A stretch of DNA of 64,000 nucleotides from Lindgomyces ingoldianus (lineage: Eukaryota; Ascomycota; Dothideomycetes; Pleosporales; Lindgomycetaceae), in NCBI RefSeq assembly GCF_010093535.1, contig NW_022985177.1, positions 848,857-912,856 of the forward strand, given 5' to 3'. Below the pieces are notes generated by a model that was given only the letters and a program-made list of their open reading frames with translations, had not been told where the DNA came from and searched no databases. The position numbers and the translations under genes were made by a program. Shown piece after piece: positions 46,313-55,960 of the stretch. Each line of letters starts with the position of its first letter. Position 1 is the first letter of the stretch.

Positions 46313-47377
46313 ACGTACTTTACAAGCAAGTTGCTTACACACCTAAGTTGCTTACTTTTGCTAAGACCCTACTAAACTACTTAGACATGCTAAAAGAATG
46401 TTAGATACAGCTTATACTTTAAGCTTTTAAATAAAACATAAAACTTTTAAAAAAACATACTATAGCTATGTATAAAGTTTTTTAAAAGGTAATAAATAAC
46501 TATAGCACTAGATAACCTTTACAAGCTAATTCTATAGCTAACTTACAAAGGCTAGGTAATAATAAGAAGTAAGTAATTATTAAGACTATACTTAAGCTAT
46601 ATACATAAAGATTTTTTTCTTAAATAGTATTTATAGCTAATATAGCTAATTCTTTACACACTAAGTGTAATCTAGGCTATATTAGCATAAACTAGCCTAG
46701 TATATTTATAAAGTGTTATTTAAAGCTTAAAGTAAAGTTTTAAGTGTAAGTATAGTTAATAGATATTTAGCCTATAATAAAGCTTATTTTACTAAAGTTA
46801 TACATGTTATTATTTTAGATGCTATACTTAGCTTTAATATTTTTTATAAGGCTAAACCTACTTTAAATTACTTTAAAACTTTTATAAACAGCTTTTTTAT
46901 AGTTATAATACACTTAAATATTACTTTAAGCTTTAGATAACACTTTTTAAACATACTAGGCTAGTTTATGCTAATATAGCCTAAATTACACTTAGCGTGT
47001 AAAGAATTAGCTATATTAGCTATAAATACTATCTAAAGGGAAAATCCTTACATATATAGCTTAAGTATAGTCTTAATAATTACCTACTTTTTATTATTAC
47101 TTAGCCTTTATAAGTTAGCTATAGAATTAGCTTATAAAAGTTATTTAGTGCTATAGTTATTTATTATTTTTTAAAAAACTTTATATATAACTATAGCATG
47201 TTTTTTAAAAAGTTTTATATTTTATTTAAAAGCTTAAAGTGTAAGCTATATCTAATGTTCTTTTAGCGTGTTTAAGTAGTGTTGTTAGAAATACATTAGT
47301 ATAAGAAAAGTAGTTTAGTAAGGTCTTAGCAAAAGTAAGTAACTTAGGTGTATAAGCAACTTGCCTGTGAAGTACGT
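46313..47377. mobile_element. Palindromic pogo-derived element E2
   Basis: 1,065 bp, terminal repeats ACGTACTTTACAAGCAAG and its inverse, TA duplications at 46311-46312 and 47378-47379. The arms (about 46313-46760 and 46930-47377) mirror each other and match E1, each holding the N-terminal transposase region. More mutated than E1. Confidence 0.8.
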
Positions 47378-47379
47378 TA

Positions 47380-47518
47380 ATTACTACAATTACTTGCTAA
47401 GACTTGTAATTACTTATTACACCCTTGTACATTTTTATTCTAGCCTTGTTGTCACACTATACCTAACCTAGAGCATTACGTGACGCGACTTCTGCAGGCT
47501 GTGCCCTTACTAGCCTTA
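47380..47518. repeat. Repeat K1, left part
   Basis: It aligns with 55280-55419 (K2): ACTTGCTAAGACTTGTAATTAC here against ACTTGCCAAGACTTGCGACTAC in K2 (broken at 20 bases here: shared core ACTTGCYAAGACTTG). It is interrupted at CCTTA (47514-47518) by element J and continues at 54610 and 54923. Identity as an element class is unknown. Confidence 0.75.
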
Positions 47519-47807
47519 TGTAACGATCCTCATGAATCGTTCCATCTCGAGTCGCCCGGAACCTCCGGAAGGCCCTCGTATCGGCCCCGACCTCGACCTG
47601 GCCCTGACCCCTGCTGTTACCCCTATTCCCTCATGTATTTAGTCGCACCTTGCCTCTGTAGCTAGCTTAGTAGTTTTCTAATATTCTTTTGTATAAGGCC
47701 TATAGGTGTTAATAGCATTCCTAGGTTTAGAGTCCCCACGCACTTCTATATCCCTCTAAGTAGATTCCCACTGCATTTAGACCTATTGTCTGGCCTGCGC
47801 TGTTACA
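47519..47807 (+). repeat. 5' LTR of J
   Basis: 289 bp, TGTAACGATCCTCATGAATC to CTGCGCTGTTACA. The first ~120 bp is GC-rich and almost unmutated. Aligns with 54321-54609 and inversely with 54633-54922. Confidence 0.9.
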
Positions 47808-48206
47808 TTATATTAGAAAACTTACTTTTGCTAGTAATAGCTTTATTATAATATTACACTAATTATTTATTTAACTATGTCTAAGCTCTAAGACGCGTCT
47901 AATTTAGTTTAGGTTATAATACTTACACACTATTATATTAAACTATTTAGTCTATAGACTAGATTTTATTAGCCTTTAGTTAACTAAAGCCTTTAGGTTT
48001 AAAACTTCTTATCTTTATGTAATTAAGATTGCCTTTAAAAAAGTTGTAAAAAATATGCTAAAGTAAAAACTTAAAGACTACTAATAACTTATTAGAATTA
48101 GAGATAACTACTAATGCCTAACTTTTAACCCCTAACTACTAACTACTACCTTGTTAATAGCTAAACCTGCGTCTGCAGAACTTAAAGCTAGACCTACCTA
48201 ATTTAG

Positions 48207-48524
48207 TGTCACGATTGTGCACAAGTAAGGTTATAAAGCTTCACAGAGGTCTAGTTTAATTACTACGTGAGGTATTATAGTAGGTACAAGACGTTGTGTA
48301 AGGAATAGAAAGGTTTAGAAGAAAATTAGTAATTAAATACTTAGCTTAAAAGTCTAAGCGCTTTAAGTATAAATTAAGCCTATTCTAGGTTTAGTTAGTG
48401 TTAAGGTAGTTTATGCTTAAGTTTATGTCTATATTATGTTATATTTATGTTAGACGTGCACTAATAATACTCTAGTACATGTCTAATATAGTTATGTCTA
48501 GGATCTAGAGAGGATACTGTAACA
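48207..48524 (-). repeat. LTR of B2 (3' LTR in element orientation)
   Basis: 318 bp, TGTCACGATTGTGCAC to GATACTGTAACA on the plus strand, preceded by TTTAG. Confidence 0.92.
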
Positions 48525-51500
48525 GTACCCCCCCCTTATTAGGAAGAGAATTCTTTACATTAGTAGTTCTAGCATTAAGTTGTCTTTATTAGAGTATAGG
48601 TTTAGTTTAGATAGGTATTAGGCGTAGAATTAAGTTACTATAGAGTTCTTTTATAAGGCTTCTGCAGGTTTCTATAACAGTTTATTATATCTAGTCTATT
48701 TTATAAAGTATTTATAGATACATTTTTTTTTATTAAACTAGATCTATTTAATGTCTTTTATAACATATTTTAGTTTATTATTTATAATAATAAGTTTAGG
48801 TAGCAGGTTTAGCTGTCTAGGTAGATAGTTAGATTTAGAGGCTACTTAGCGCAGCAATAATACGTGGAACACAGGGTGTATCTTTATGCTGTTAGGTAAG
48901 ATTAATTAGTAAGTGTATAATAAAACTATATAAGCTACTGTAAAGGGGCTAAAGTTCTTCTAATTAAGTTTCTTTAATTATTAGTTTATTTAGATATTTT
49001 TAGTGTCTAGCTAAACCTTCTTACTAGCTGCATACACAGGGGCGGGGGTTTAAGATTAGTTTATGTACTCTTGTTAAAAAGCTTAAGCCTATATAAGCTT
49101 TTTATAAACATATTTAGATATATTTTAAATTTTATTAATAAGTCTATTTACATCTGTTACTTATATAGATTAATAAGTTAGTTAGGGGGTATTTAAAAGT
49201 AGTTTAAATTTTATTTAGAGGTAGTATCTATAGTTTACTAAGAATAAGAATACTTATGTTAATTTAAATATTATGTTATTAGCTTTAAACTATGCTATAG
49301 CTAACTATTTTACCTAGTTATCTTACTAGTAGTTTATATACACTTATAGAACTTATTTTGTTATAGTGTTTATGTTCTTAGTCTAGCTGTTAGTCTCTAG
49401 GTAAAAAGCTGTAGATAGATAGAGGACAATTTAGAGCTGTTTACAGAGTTTATTCTAAAAAGCTAAGACAAACTGTGTACCTCTATTTAATATAATTATG
49501 TTAGGTAGGCTATAGTAAACTTATACATATTAGTAGAATAACTAGGCTATATTAGGGGCAGTTATAAAGGAACATAGTATTAAGTATTAATACTTAGTTA
49601 AGTAATTAATAACTACTATAATATTTATGTACTCTTTAAATAAAAGTAGGTCTATAATAAAATTAATTAATATATCTTTCTAAGCTTATTTAGAGATTAG
49701 AAGTAGTTTAAGTAGGCTATTATACCTTTCTTAAAAGGCCTTTACTTTACAGTAAGTATAGCAACATAATACATATTAGCGTACAGTATAGAACATGCGG
49801 GGCTAGTAGTACTCTCTCTATAGTAGGTTAAGAGTCTTTCCTCTGCCTAGGTGTTCTTTAACAGGCAAGTTGTATATAATTTAGAGTAGTTTAATTCTTA
49901 GTTTATTAGAATTAAGAATTATAAGTTAGTTATAGTAATATAGCTTACTATTTTAGTTTTTATAGTTAGCTAGTGTTACCTTCTTTAACTAACTAGCGCT
50001 ATTTTAGAGTAAGTTTAAAGTTTCTTAAATAAATTTATTATTTAAATACTTATTAGTAATAATTTAATTAATTATCTAATTTATTTTATTTAAGTTAAGG
50101 TCTAAAAATAGCTTAAATTAAAGTAAAGTTTAGTGTTAAGCCTTTTATACTTCTTTTTAAGTAAGGATGTTTTAGAATTGCCTTATAAAGGCATCTAGTT
50201 TCCCTCTGTCTTAACTAAAATAATAAGTAATCTTAAAATTAAAATAAAATAAGTATTTAGACTAATAAGCTTATTAGTAGCTAAGTTATTTTATAGTTGC
50301 AAAGTACTGTAAGTTCTTATAGTTAGATAGAACCTATATTAGATGCGCTGCACCTTCTAGTTTAGGTTGCTATTATTTAAAGTAGTGTACTATAGTAAGT
50401 AATTTCTTATTATAAATCTTATAATTACTTTCTATAGGACTTATTCTTTTTAAGAAATATATAATAGGCTTAATAGTCTTGTCTAGCTTAGTCTAGAAGA
50501 GAACTTCTACTACTATATAGTCTAAGGCATTAGCTTCTACAAGTATTAGTAGTTTAAAGTTAAAGTAGTAGAGTATTAAAGCTTTAGTAAAGGCTTTCTT
50601 TAGCTAGTTAAAAAACTATTAGTAATTTAAGTTAAAGTTAAATTAAATCTTTTTTTTAGTAAGTGTAATTATAAGGCTTACTTACTATAAAAAGTTGTTA
50701 ATAAATTATTAGTAAAAGTTAGTAAATTTTATAAAGGCTTAAACATTCTTTATATTTTTTAAGTATTACTAATCTAGCATAGTTTAAACTTTAATAGGGT
50801 CTATTTAAATACTATTTATAAAAATTACATATCCTAAATACATAACCTTTAATTAGTAAAACTTACATTTGTCTATGTTAAGTTACAGACCTGCTTCTTC
50901 TATAGCCTTTAGCACTAAGCGTACATACTATTTATACTCTAAAAGGCTATTACTATAAATTAGAATGTTGTTAATATACATAGTGCAGAACATGTCTAGG
51001 TAGGGTTAAAGTAAGTTGTTTATAAAATGTTAAAAAGTACTAGGCGTGTTAGCTAAGCTAAAGGGCATTACTAGGTACTTAAATAGTCTATATTAGGTCT
51101 AAAACACTATTAGCTACTTATTACCCTTTACTATTTTTAGCTTATTAAAGGCAGTAATAATATCTAACTTTATAAAATACTTTACTTTACTTAGTTAGCT
51201 TAAAGTTTTTTATAAAAAAAAAATTAAGTATTAGTTTTTAATAGTAATAGTGTTTAGTTCTTAGTAGTTAATGCAGAATTAAAGCCTACCTTTAGGTTTC
51301 TTTATAAATAGTATAAGTAACACTACTAGTAAGAAGCTAGCTTAAATAAACTCTTTTTTTAAGTTCTTATTAAGGTATTTTTAAAGCACTTTTAATTTAT
51401 TTAGTAACATCTTATATAGTAGCCTATAACTAGGTTATTTACTAGGCTTAAAAGTTATTTAGTAATTATATAGATGTTATATTAAAAGCTTATTAGACTT

Positions 51501-53552
51501 ATTTTAGAAAAAAACATGTAATAAGTTATAGTAGTTTTAAGAGACTATTATTTTTAAGTTAGTATGTTTTTAGAGAGCTAAAGCTTAGTCTATATTAGAA
51601 ATTATAACTACGTAGATTTTGTAATCTAGTTATTAAGCTAGGGTTATAAATAGGGCAGGTTCTATATAGCAGATGTCTATCTGCTGCTTAAGTCCTAGTT
51701 TATGTTTATATTAAGTAAGTAAAAATTTCTTAAAGGCTTTCTTTTTTTTAAGTTTAAGTAGTTATTAAATTATTTTATATAGCCTATTTTAGTAAAAGGC
51801 TTAGCTTATTAGCCTTACTTAAGTAGTTTTTTTTTAAGTTATTAAAAAGTAGGTCTAGAAACCTTCTATATTAAGTGCTACTTAAGTGTTATTTAGGTGT
51901 AAGTGTAAGCATATATTTTAGCATTAGAAAAAGTTAAAGTTTAGAACTTACTTTTAGTAATTAAAGGCAACCTTGTGCTAATATAGCTATAGTTGTTCTA
52001 GAATTAGGTTATAACATCCTATGTTTATTACATAGAGCTTAATCTACTTCTTATAGTGTTAGTAAGTAATTATAATAGTTATAGTATAAAAAATAAAACC
52101 TTTTTTAAGTTATTTTTTATTAAATTTAGTTAGGTAAATTATTTAGGTAAGTAGTGTTAATTAAAGATTTAGTTTACACGCTAGTTTTTTATTAATGTAA
52201 CCTATGCTATTTACTTTTAAGTTAATAAGAGCTTATATTAAAGCTAATATAGTTTTTTATTATAAATATATAAAAATATTAACTTAGTACTTTTAGTTAT
52301 TAGTAGAGGACTTAGCCTATAAGTTAGCAAAGATCTAGTGTTAAATTAGTCCTAGAGGGCAACTTAGCCCTAGAACAAGCCTTTTTACAGGCTTCTACTG
52401 CTATAGCTGCAGCTACATTAAGAGTAGCAAAAAAGATTAGAGCTTAAATATAAGTTAAAGCCCTTATAAAAATAAAATTAAAATAGTAAAAATTTTTAAT
52501 AAGTGCTAGCAGCGCTACTTATATAGACTTAAGAAAGAAAAATAAAGCAGTTTTAAAAAATATAACTATGCTTACTACACTTAAAGTATTAACTTTTTTT
52601 TTTATAATTTTTACACTTTTTAGAACTAACTAAAGCATAATTTAAATTAATTTTTATTATATTAAAGTTTTTATTTGCAACTGCGTTAGTTTAGAGGCGT
52701 ATTAGAGCTTATATAAAGAAGAACTTTATGTTATTATTATAGGTAGTAATTAGGTTTACATATATATTAAGGTTGTTTAGAAGGGGTTCTCCTACTATAG
52801 CATGTTATAGTTTAGTTAAGAGGAAGTTATATAAGGCTATAATTAAACTTATCTTATTTAGGCTTATATTAAATACAAGTTAGCAAAACTTAGTAAAGTA
52901 TAAAGTAAAGCTTTTTTTTTTTTATTATAAAGTGTTTAGGCAACTTAAGGCTATTAACTTTTTATTTAAGTCTTTATAAGTTACTTATAAAAACACTATA
53001 AATTAATCTAAGTTAATAATATTTTTATTTATTAGTAAGTTAATTAAGGCTGTTATATTATAGTTAAGTTAAAAGTAAGTGTATAGTAACTAAAAGTGTT
53101 TAGAAAGGAATTAGTCTATGTTTCTTTTAAGTTTATATTAGAGCTTATATAGGAAGAAAGGTAGGTCTTTTTATTTTCTATTAAACAGCAGAGGATTAGA
53201 GAGTTAGTTAGATTTTATTACTAAGTTAAAAAAGTTATAGGTTATAAGTAGTGTTAGGTAGAAAAGAGTTAAGCTATCTCTAGACTTCTAAGTAAGCTTT
53301 AAGGCTAGTAAGTTCTTAGTTCTTACTACTATAATAAAAGTTAAGGTAAAAATAGACTACTTAATAATATAAAGCTGTTCTTTAAAGTTCTTTTAAAAAG
53401 CTTTAAAGCTTGTAACATAGTAGCTTTTTTATAAAGTAAGCGCTTTTTAAAAGGCTTTTTAGCTTACTTTAATAGCTTAAAGTTATGCAAGTACTAAGCT
53501 TATTAAATTAGATTTAAAGGCTATTCTTAGCTAAAGTTTTAATATAACATAA

Positions 53553-53870
53553 TGTTATAATTATGCACAAGTAAGGTTATAGAGCTTTATAGAGGTCTAG
53601 TTTAATTACTATGTAAGGTATTATAGTAAGTATAAGATGTTATGTAAGGAATAAAAAAGTTTAAAAGAAAATTAGTAATTAAATACTTAGCTTAGAAGTC
53701 TAAGCGCTTTAGGTATAAATTAAGCCTGTTCTAGGTTTAGTTAGTGTTAAGGTAGTTTATGCTTAAGTTTATGTCTGTGTTGTGTTGTGTTTATGTTAGA
53801 CATGCACTAATAATACTCTAGTACGCGTCTAATACAGTTATGTCTGGGATCCGAGGAGGATACCGTGACA
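53553..53870 (-). repeat. LTR of B2 (5' LTR in element orientation)
   Basis: 318 bp, TGTTATAATTATGCAC to GATACCGTGACA, followed by TTTAG. The right-hand ~100 bp is weakly mutated (GTCTGGGATCCGAGGAGG). Confidence 0.92.
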
Positions 53871-54320
53871 TTTAGAGTTAACCTCTAGCAGTATATTTAT
53901 ACCTAACTATAAGCACAGCTTAAGCAGCTAATCTACTAAAACACTGCTAGGCTACTACTAAATTACCCCTAATAACGCCTTAAATTACTCTTACTACTCT
54001 AATAGCAAGAGACCCTCAAGGCACTTTTAATAACACTTAAATGCTACTACACTAAACGCACGCCTAAGATTAATAACTACATAGATAGTAATAAACAAAG
54101 GTCTTAATAATTACTAGGCTAGACATCTATATAGATTACTATTAGAACAGGCGCGCATAGCGTTAGGTGTGGAGGACACTGCTAGCAGTGCGAAGGAATA
54201 CTTAGTAAGGACACCTAGCTAAATTAGACTAATTTTAGTTTAAGGTAGAAGACATAATAGTAATACTTTGTACTATAATTACTACTAATAAGGACTATTT
54301 GTCTATAGAGGGGGGGGTAG

Positions 54321-54609
54321 TGTAACAATTCTTATAAATTGTTTTATCTTAAGTTGCCTAGAACCTTTAGAAGGCCCTTGTATTAGCCCTAACCTTAACC
54401 TAGCTCTAACCCCTACTGTTACTCTTATTCTCTTATGTATTTAGTCGCACCTTGCCCTTATAGCTAGCTTAGTAGTTTTCTAATATCCTTTTGTACAAGG
54501 CCTATAGGTGTCAATGGCATTCCCAGGTTCAGAGTCCCCACGCACTCCCATATGCCTCTGAGTGGATTCCCACCGCATTCGGACCCATTGTCTTGCCTGC
54601 GCTGTTACA
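54321..54609 (+). repeat. 3' LTR of J
   Basis: 289 bp. Its first half is mutated (TGTAACAATTCTTATAAATT) but its second half is pristine (GTCAATGGCATTCCCAGG), the reverse of the pattern in the 5' LTR. Followed by CCTTA. Confidence 0.9.
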
Positions 54610-54632
54610 CCTTAGTCTGTTCTTCCTTTGTG

Positions 54633-54922
54633 TGTAACAGCACAGGCAAGACAATAGGTCTAAATACAGTAGGAATCCACTTAGAGGCATATAGAAGTGC
54701 GTGGGGACTTAATAACCTGGGAATTCTATTAACACCTATAGGCCTTATACAAAGGATATTAGAAAACTACTAAGCTAGCTAAGAGGAGAGGTGCGACTAA
54801 ATACTTAGGGGAATAGAGGTAACTGCAGGGGACAGGGTCAAGTCATAGTCGGGGCCGATACAAGGACCCTTCGGATAGGTTCTGAGCGACCCAAGATGGA
54901 ACGATTCGTGAGAATCGTTACA
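54633..54922 (-). repeat. Solo LTR of J, inverted, inside repeat K1
   Basis: 290 bp, the inverse complement of the J LTR (TGTAACAGCACAGG to AGAATCGTTACA). Flanked by TTGTG (54628-54632) and CTGTG (54923-54927). The undisturbed K2 copy has CCGTG at this point, so the duplication was CCGTG with later C-to-T changes. It lies only 23 bp from the 3' LTR of J, tail to tail. Confidence 0.85.
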
Positions 54923-54974
54923 CTGTGGGGTTGGAGACCCGCATGTTCCTCTAGCCTAACTAGTGGTTGTAACA
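54923..54974. repeat. Repeat K1, right part
   Basis: Continues K1 after the solo LTR: GTGGGGTTGGAGACCCGCAT matches K2 at 55435-55454 exactly, then diverges by C-to-T changes (AGTGGTTGTAAC against AGTGGTCGTAAC). Confidence 0.75.
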
Positions 54975-55260
54975 GCTAGCTAGAAGGTTGACCTTTTAGC
55001 AACGCAACAAAAAGTGTACAGTCCTTTGTATAATCTAGCAGAAAGTGAAGTAAGAGAGAAGGTTAGTAAAAAAAAGTAAAGTAGAAATAGTAAAATAACA
55101 AATTAGCTTTAGTTTTTTTATAAATTACAAAAAGTCTTTTATATACTTTATATTAAAAAGAATACTAGATATATTGCTATACCTAAGGTTATGCCTTAAA
55201 GATAAGAATAACTACAACCTCTTAAAAGATAAAGAGAGGTTAAGACTATATACCTAGGAG
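54975..55260. other. AT-rich spacer between K1 and K2
   Basis: About 285 bp of moderately mutated sequence. No motif or repeat partner was found in the window. Confidence 0.5.
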
Positions 55261-55484
55261 TGGTCGCAGAAATATTCTGCGACCACTGCGACCACTTGCC
55301 AAGACTTGCGACTACTGCCAAGTCTATGTACACATTAGTTCTAGCCTTTTTGTTACACTATACCTGATCTGGAGCATCATGTGATGTGACTTTTGCGGGC
55401 CGTGCCCTCGCTAGCCTCGGTCCGTCCTTCCTCCGTGGGGTTGGAGACCCGCATGTCCCTCTGGCCCAACCAGTGGTCGTAACG
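55261..55484. repeat. Repeat K2, uninterrupted and barely mutated copy
   Basis: About 220 bp. It begins with a perfect 12-bp inverted repeat around a 3-4 base loop (GTGGTCGCAGAA...TTCTGCGACCAC, 55261-55287) followed by a tandem GCGACCACT motif, and ends CAGTGGTCGTAAC. It carries the empty target sites of J (CCTCG, 55415-55419) and of the inverted solo LTR (CCGTG, 55433-55437). The class of the element is unknown. The outer GTGGTCG motifs recall terminal repeats, but no target duplication is visible. Confidence 0.7.
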
Positions 55485-55960
55485 CCCGTGGTGGAGGATA
55501 CCGTAAAGGAGAATACCGCGAAGGAGAAGTCCACAAAGAGTTCTTAGAAGGCTTAGATAACAATAGTATGGCCGCATATTATAAAATTACAATAGCAATC
55601 ATTGCATTGATGGGATTGGCTTCTTACCTGGCATCACGTGCCATGTTCTGCTACAGCTGTAAAATTGTGCAGGGTGGAGTCTGAGCTGATTGGACCAAGG
55701 CAGGTTATTTGAAATGGAAGGTGCGTTTGGCCCACAAGGCTGCTAAATTGGCGAGCCCCCACGGGTAGCCACCACCTCTTCCATTCGCACCTACCGCTCC
55801 ATCAGTCTTCGCTCATACAATTATCTTCACCATTCTCCTGCTAAAGCGCAATTTCACCCACCTAAAACTTCAGTAGTAGTCTCTCACGACGCCGAACAAC
55901 CACTGTCGCAATCAGGAGAAACAAACCCGCTTTTTTTGCTTTTTTATCAGCGGACACGTC
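55485..55960. other. 5' flank of the 746-aa gene
   Basis: Non-mutated sequence between the repeat tract and the next gene. Immediately before the start codon lies a pyrimidine tract ending in CAG (CTTTTTTTGCTTTTTTATCAG, 21 bases, abbreviated here as T-rich then ATCAG, to 55949), which could be the acceptor of a 5' UTR intron. No coding sequence was recognised. Confidence 0.45.

Larger units (their letters stand above)
48207..53870 (-). mobile_element. Chromodomain Ty3/Gypsy element B2, inserted in J
   Basis: 5,664 bp, 318-bp LTRs (48207-48524, 53553-53870) and perfect TTTAG duplications (48202-48206, 53871-53875). It is an inverted second copy of B1 without the Copia insertion. The purine tract lies inside the left LTR on the minus strand (complement of GTACCCCCCCCTTATT). 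The reverse transcriptase motif on the minus strand near 50955-50978 again reads Y-I-N-N; integrase lies about 49150-50000 and the chromodomain about 48640-48800. Mutations relative to B1 are transitions at different sites, which fits RIP acting on each copy separately. Confidence 0.92.
47519..54609 (+). mobile_element. Short non-autonomous LTR element J (TRIM-like), interrupted by Gypsy B2
   Basis: 289-bp LTRs at 47519-47807 and 54321-54609, flanked by perfect CCTTA duplications (47514-47518, 54610-54614). Removing B2 and one TTTAG leaves about 1,422 bp: two LTRs plus an 844-bp interior with no reverse transcriptase or integrase. A purine tract (AGAGGGGGGGGTAG) precedes the right LTR, so it is plus-oriented. 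The size and lack of enzymes fit terminal-repeat retrotransposons in miniature, which depend on enzymes supplied by other elements. Interior sequence is mutated and no protein was recognised. Confidence 0.85.

Noticed and set aside
55377..55577. 66-codon minus-strand frame across the end of K2
   Set aside because: It starts in repeat K sequence and runs into intergenic DNA with no conserved feature.
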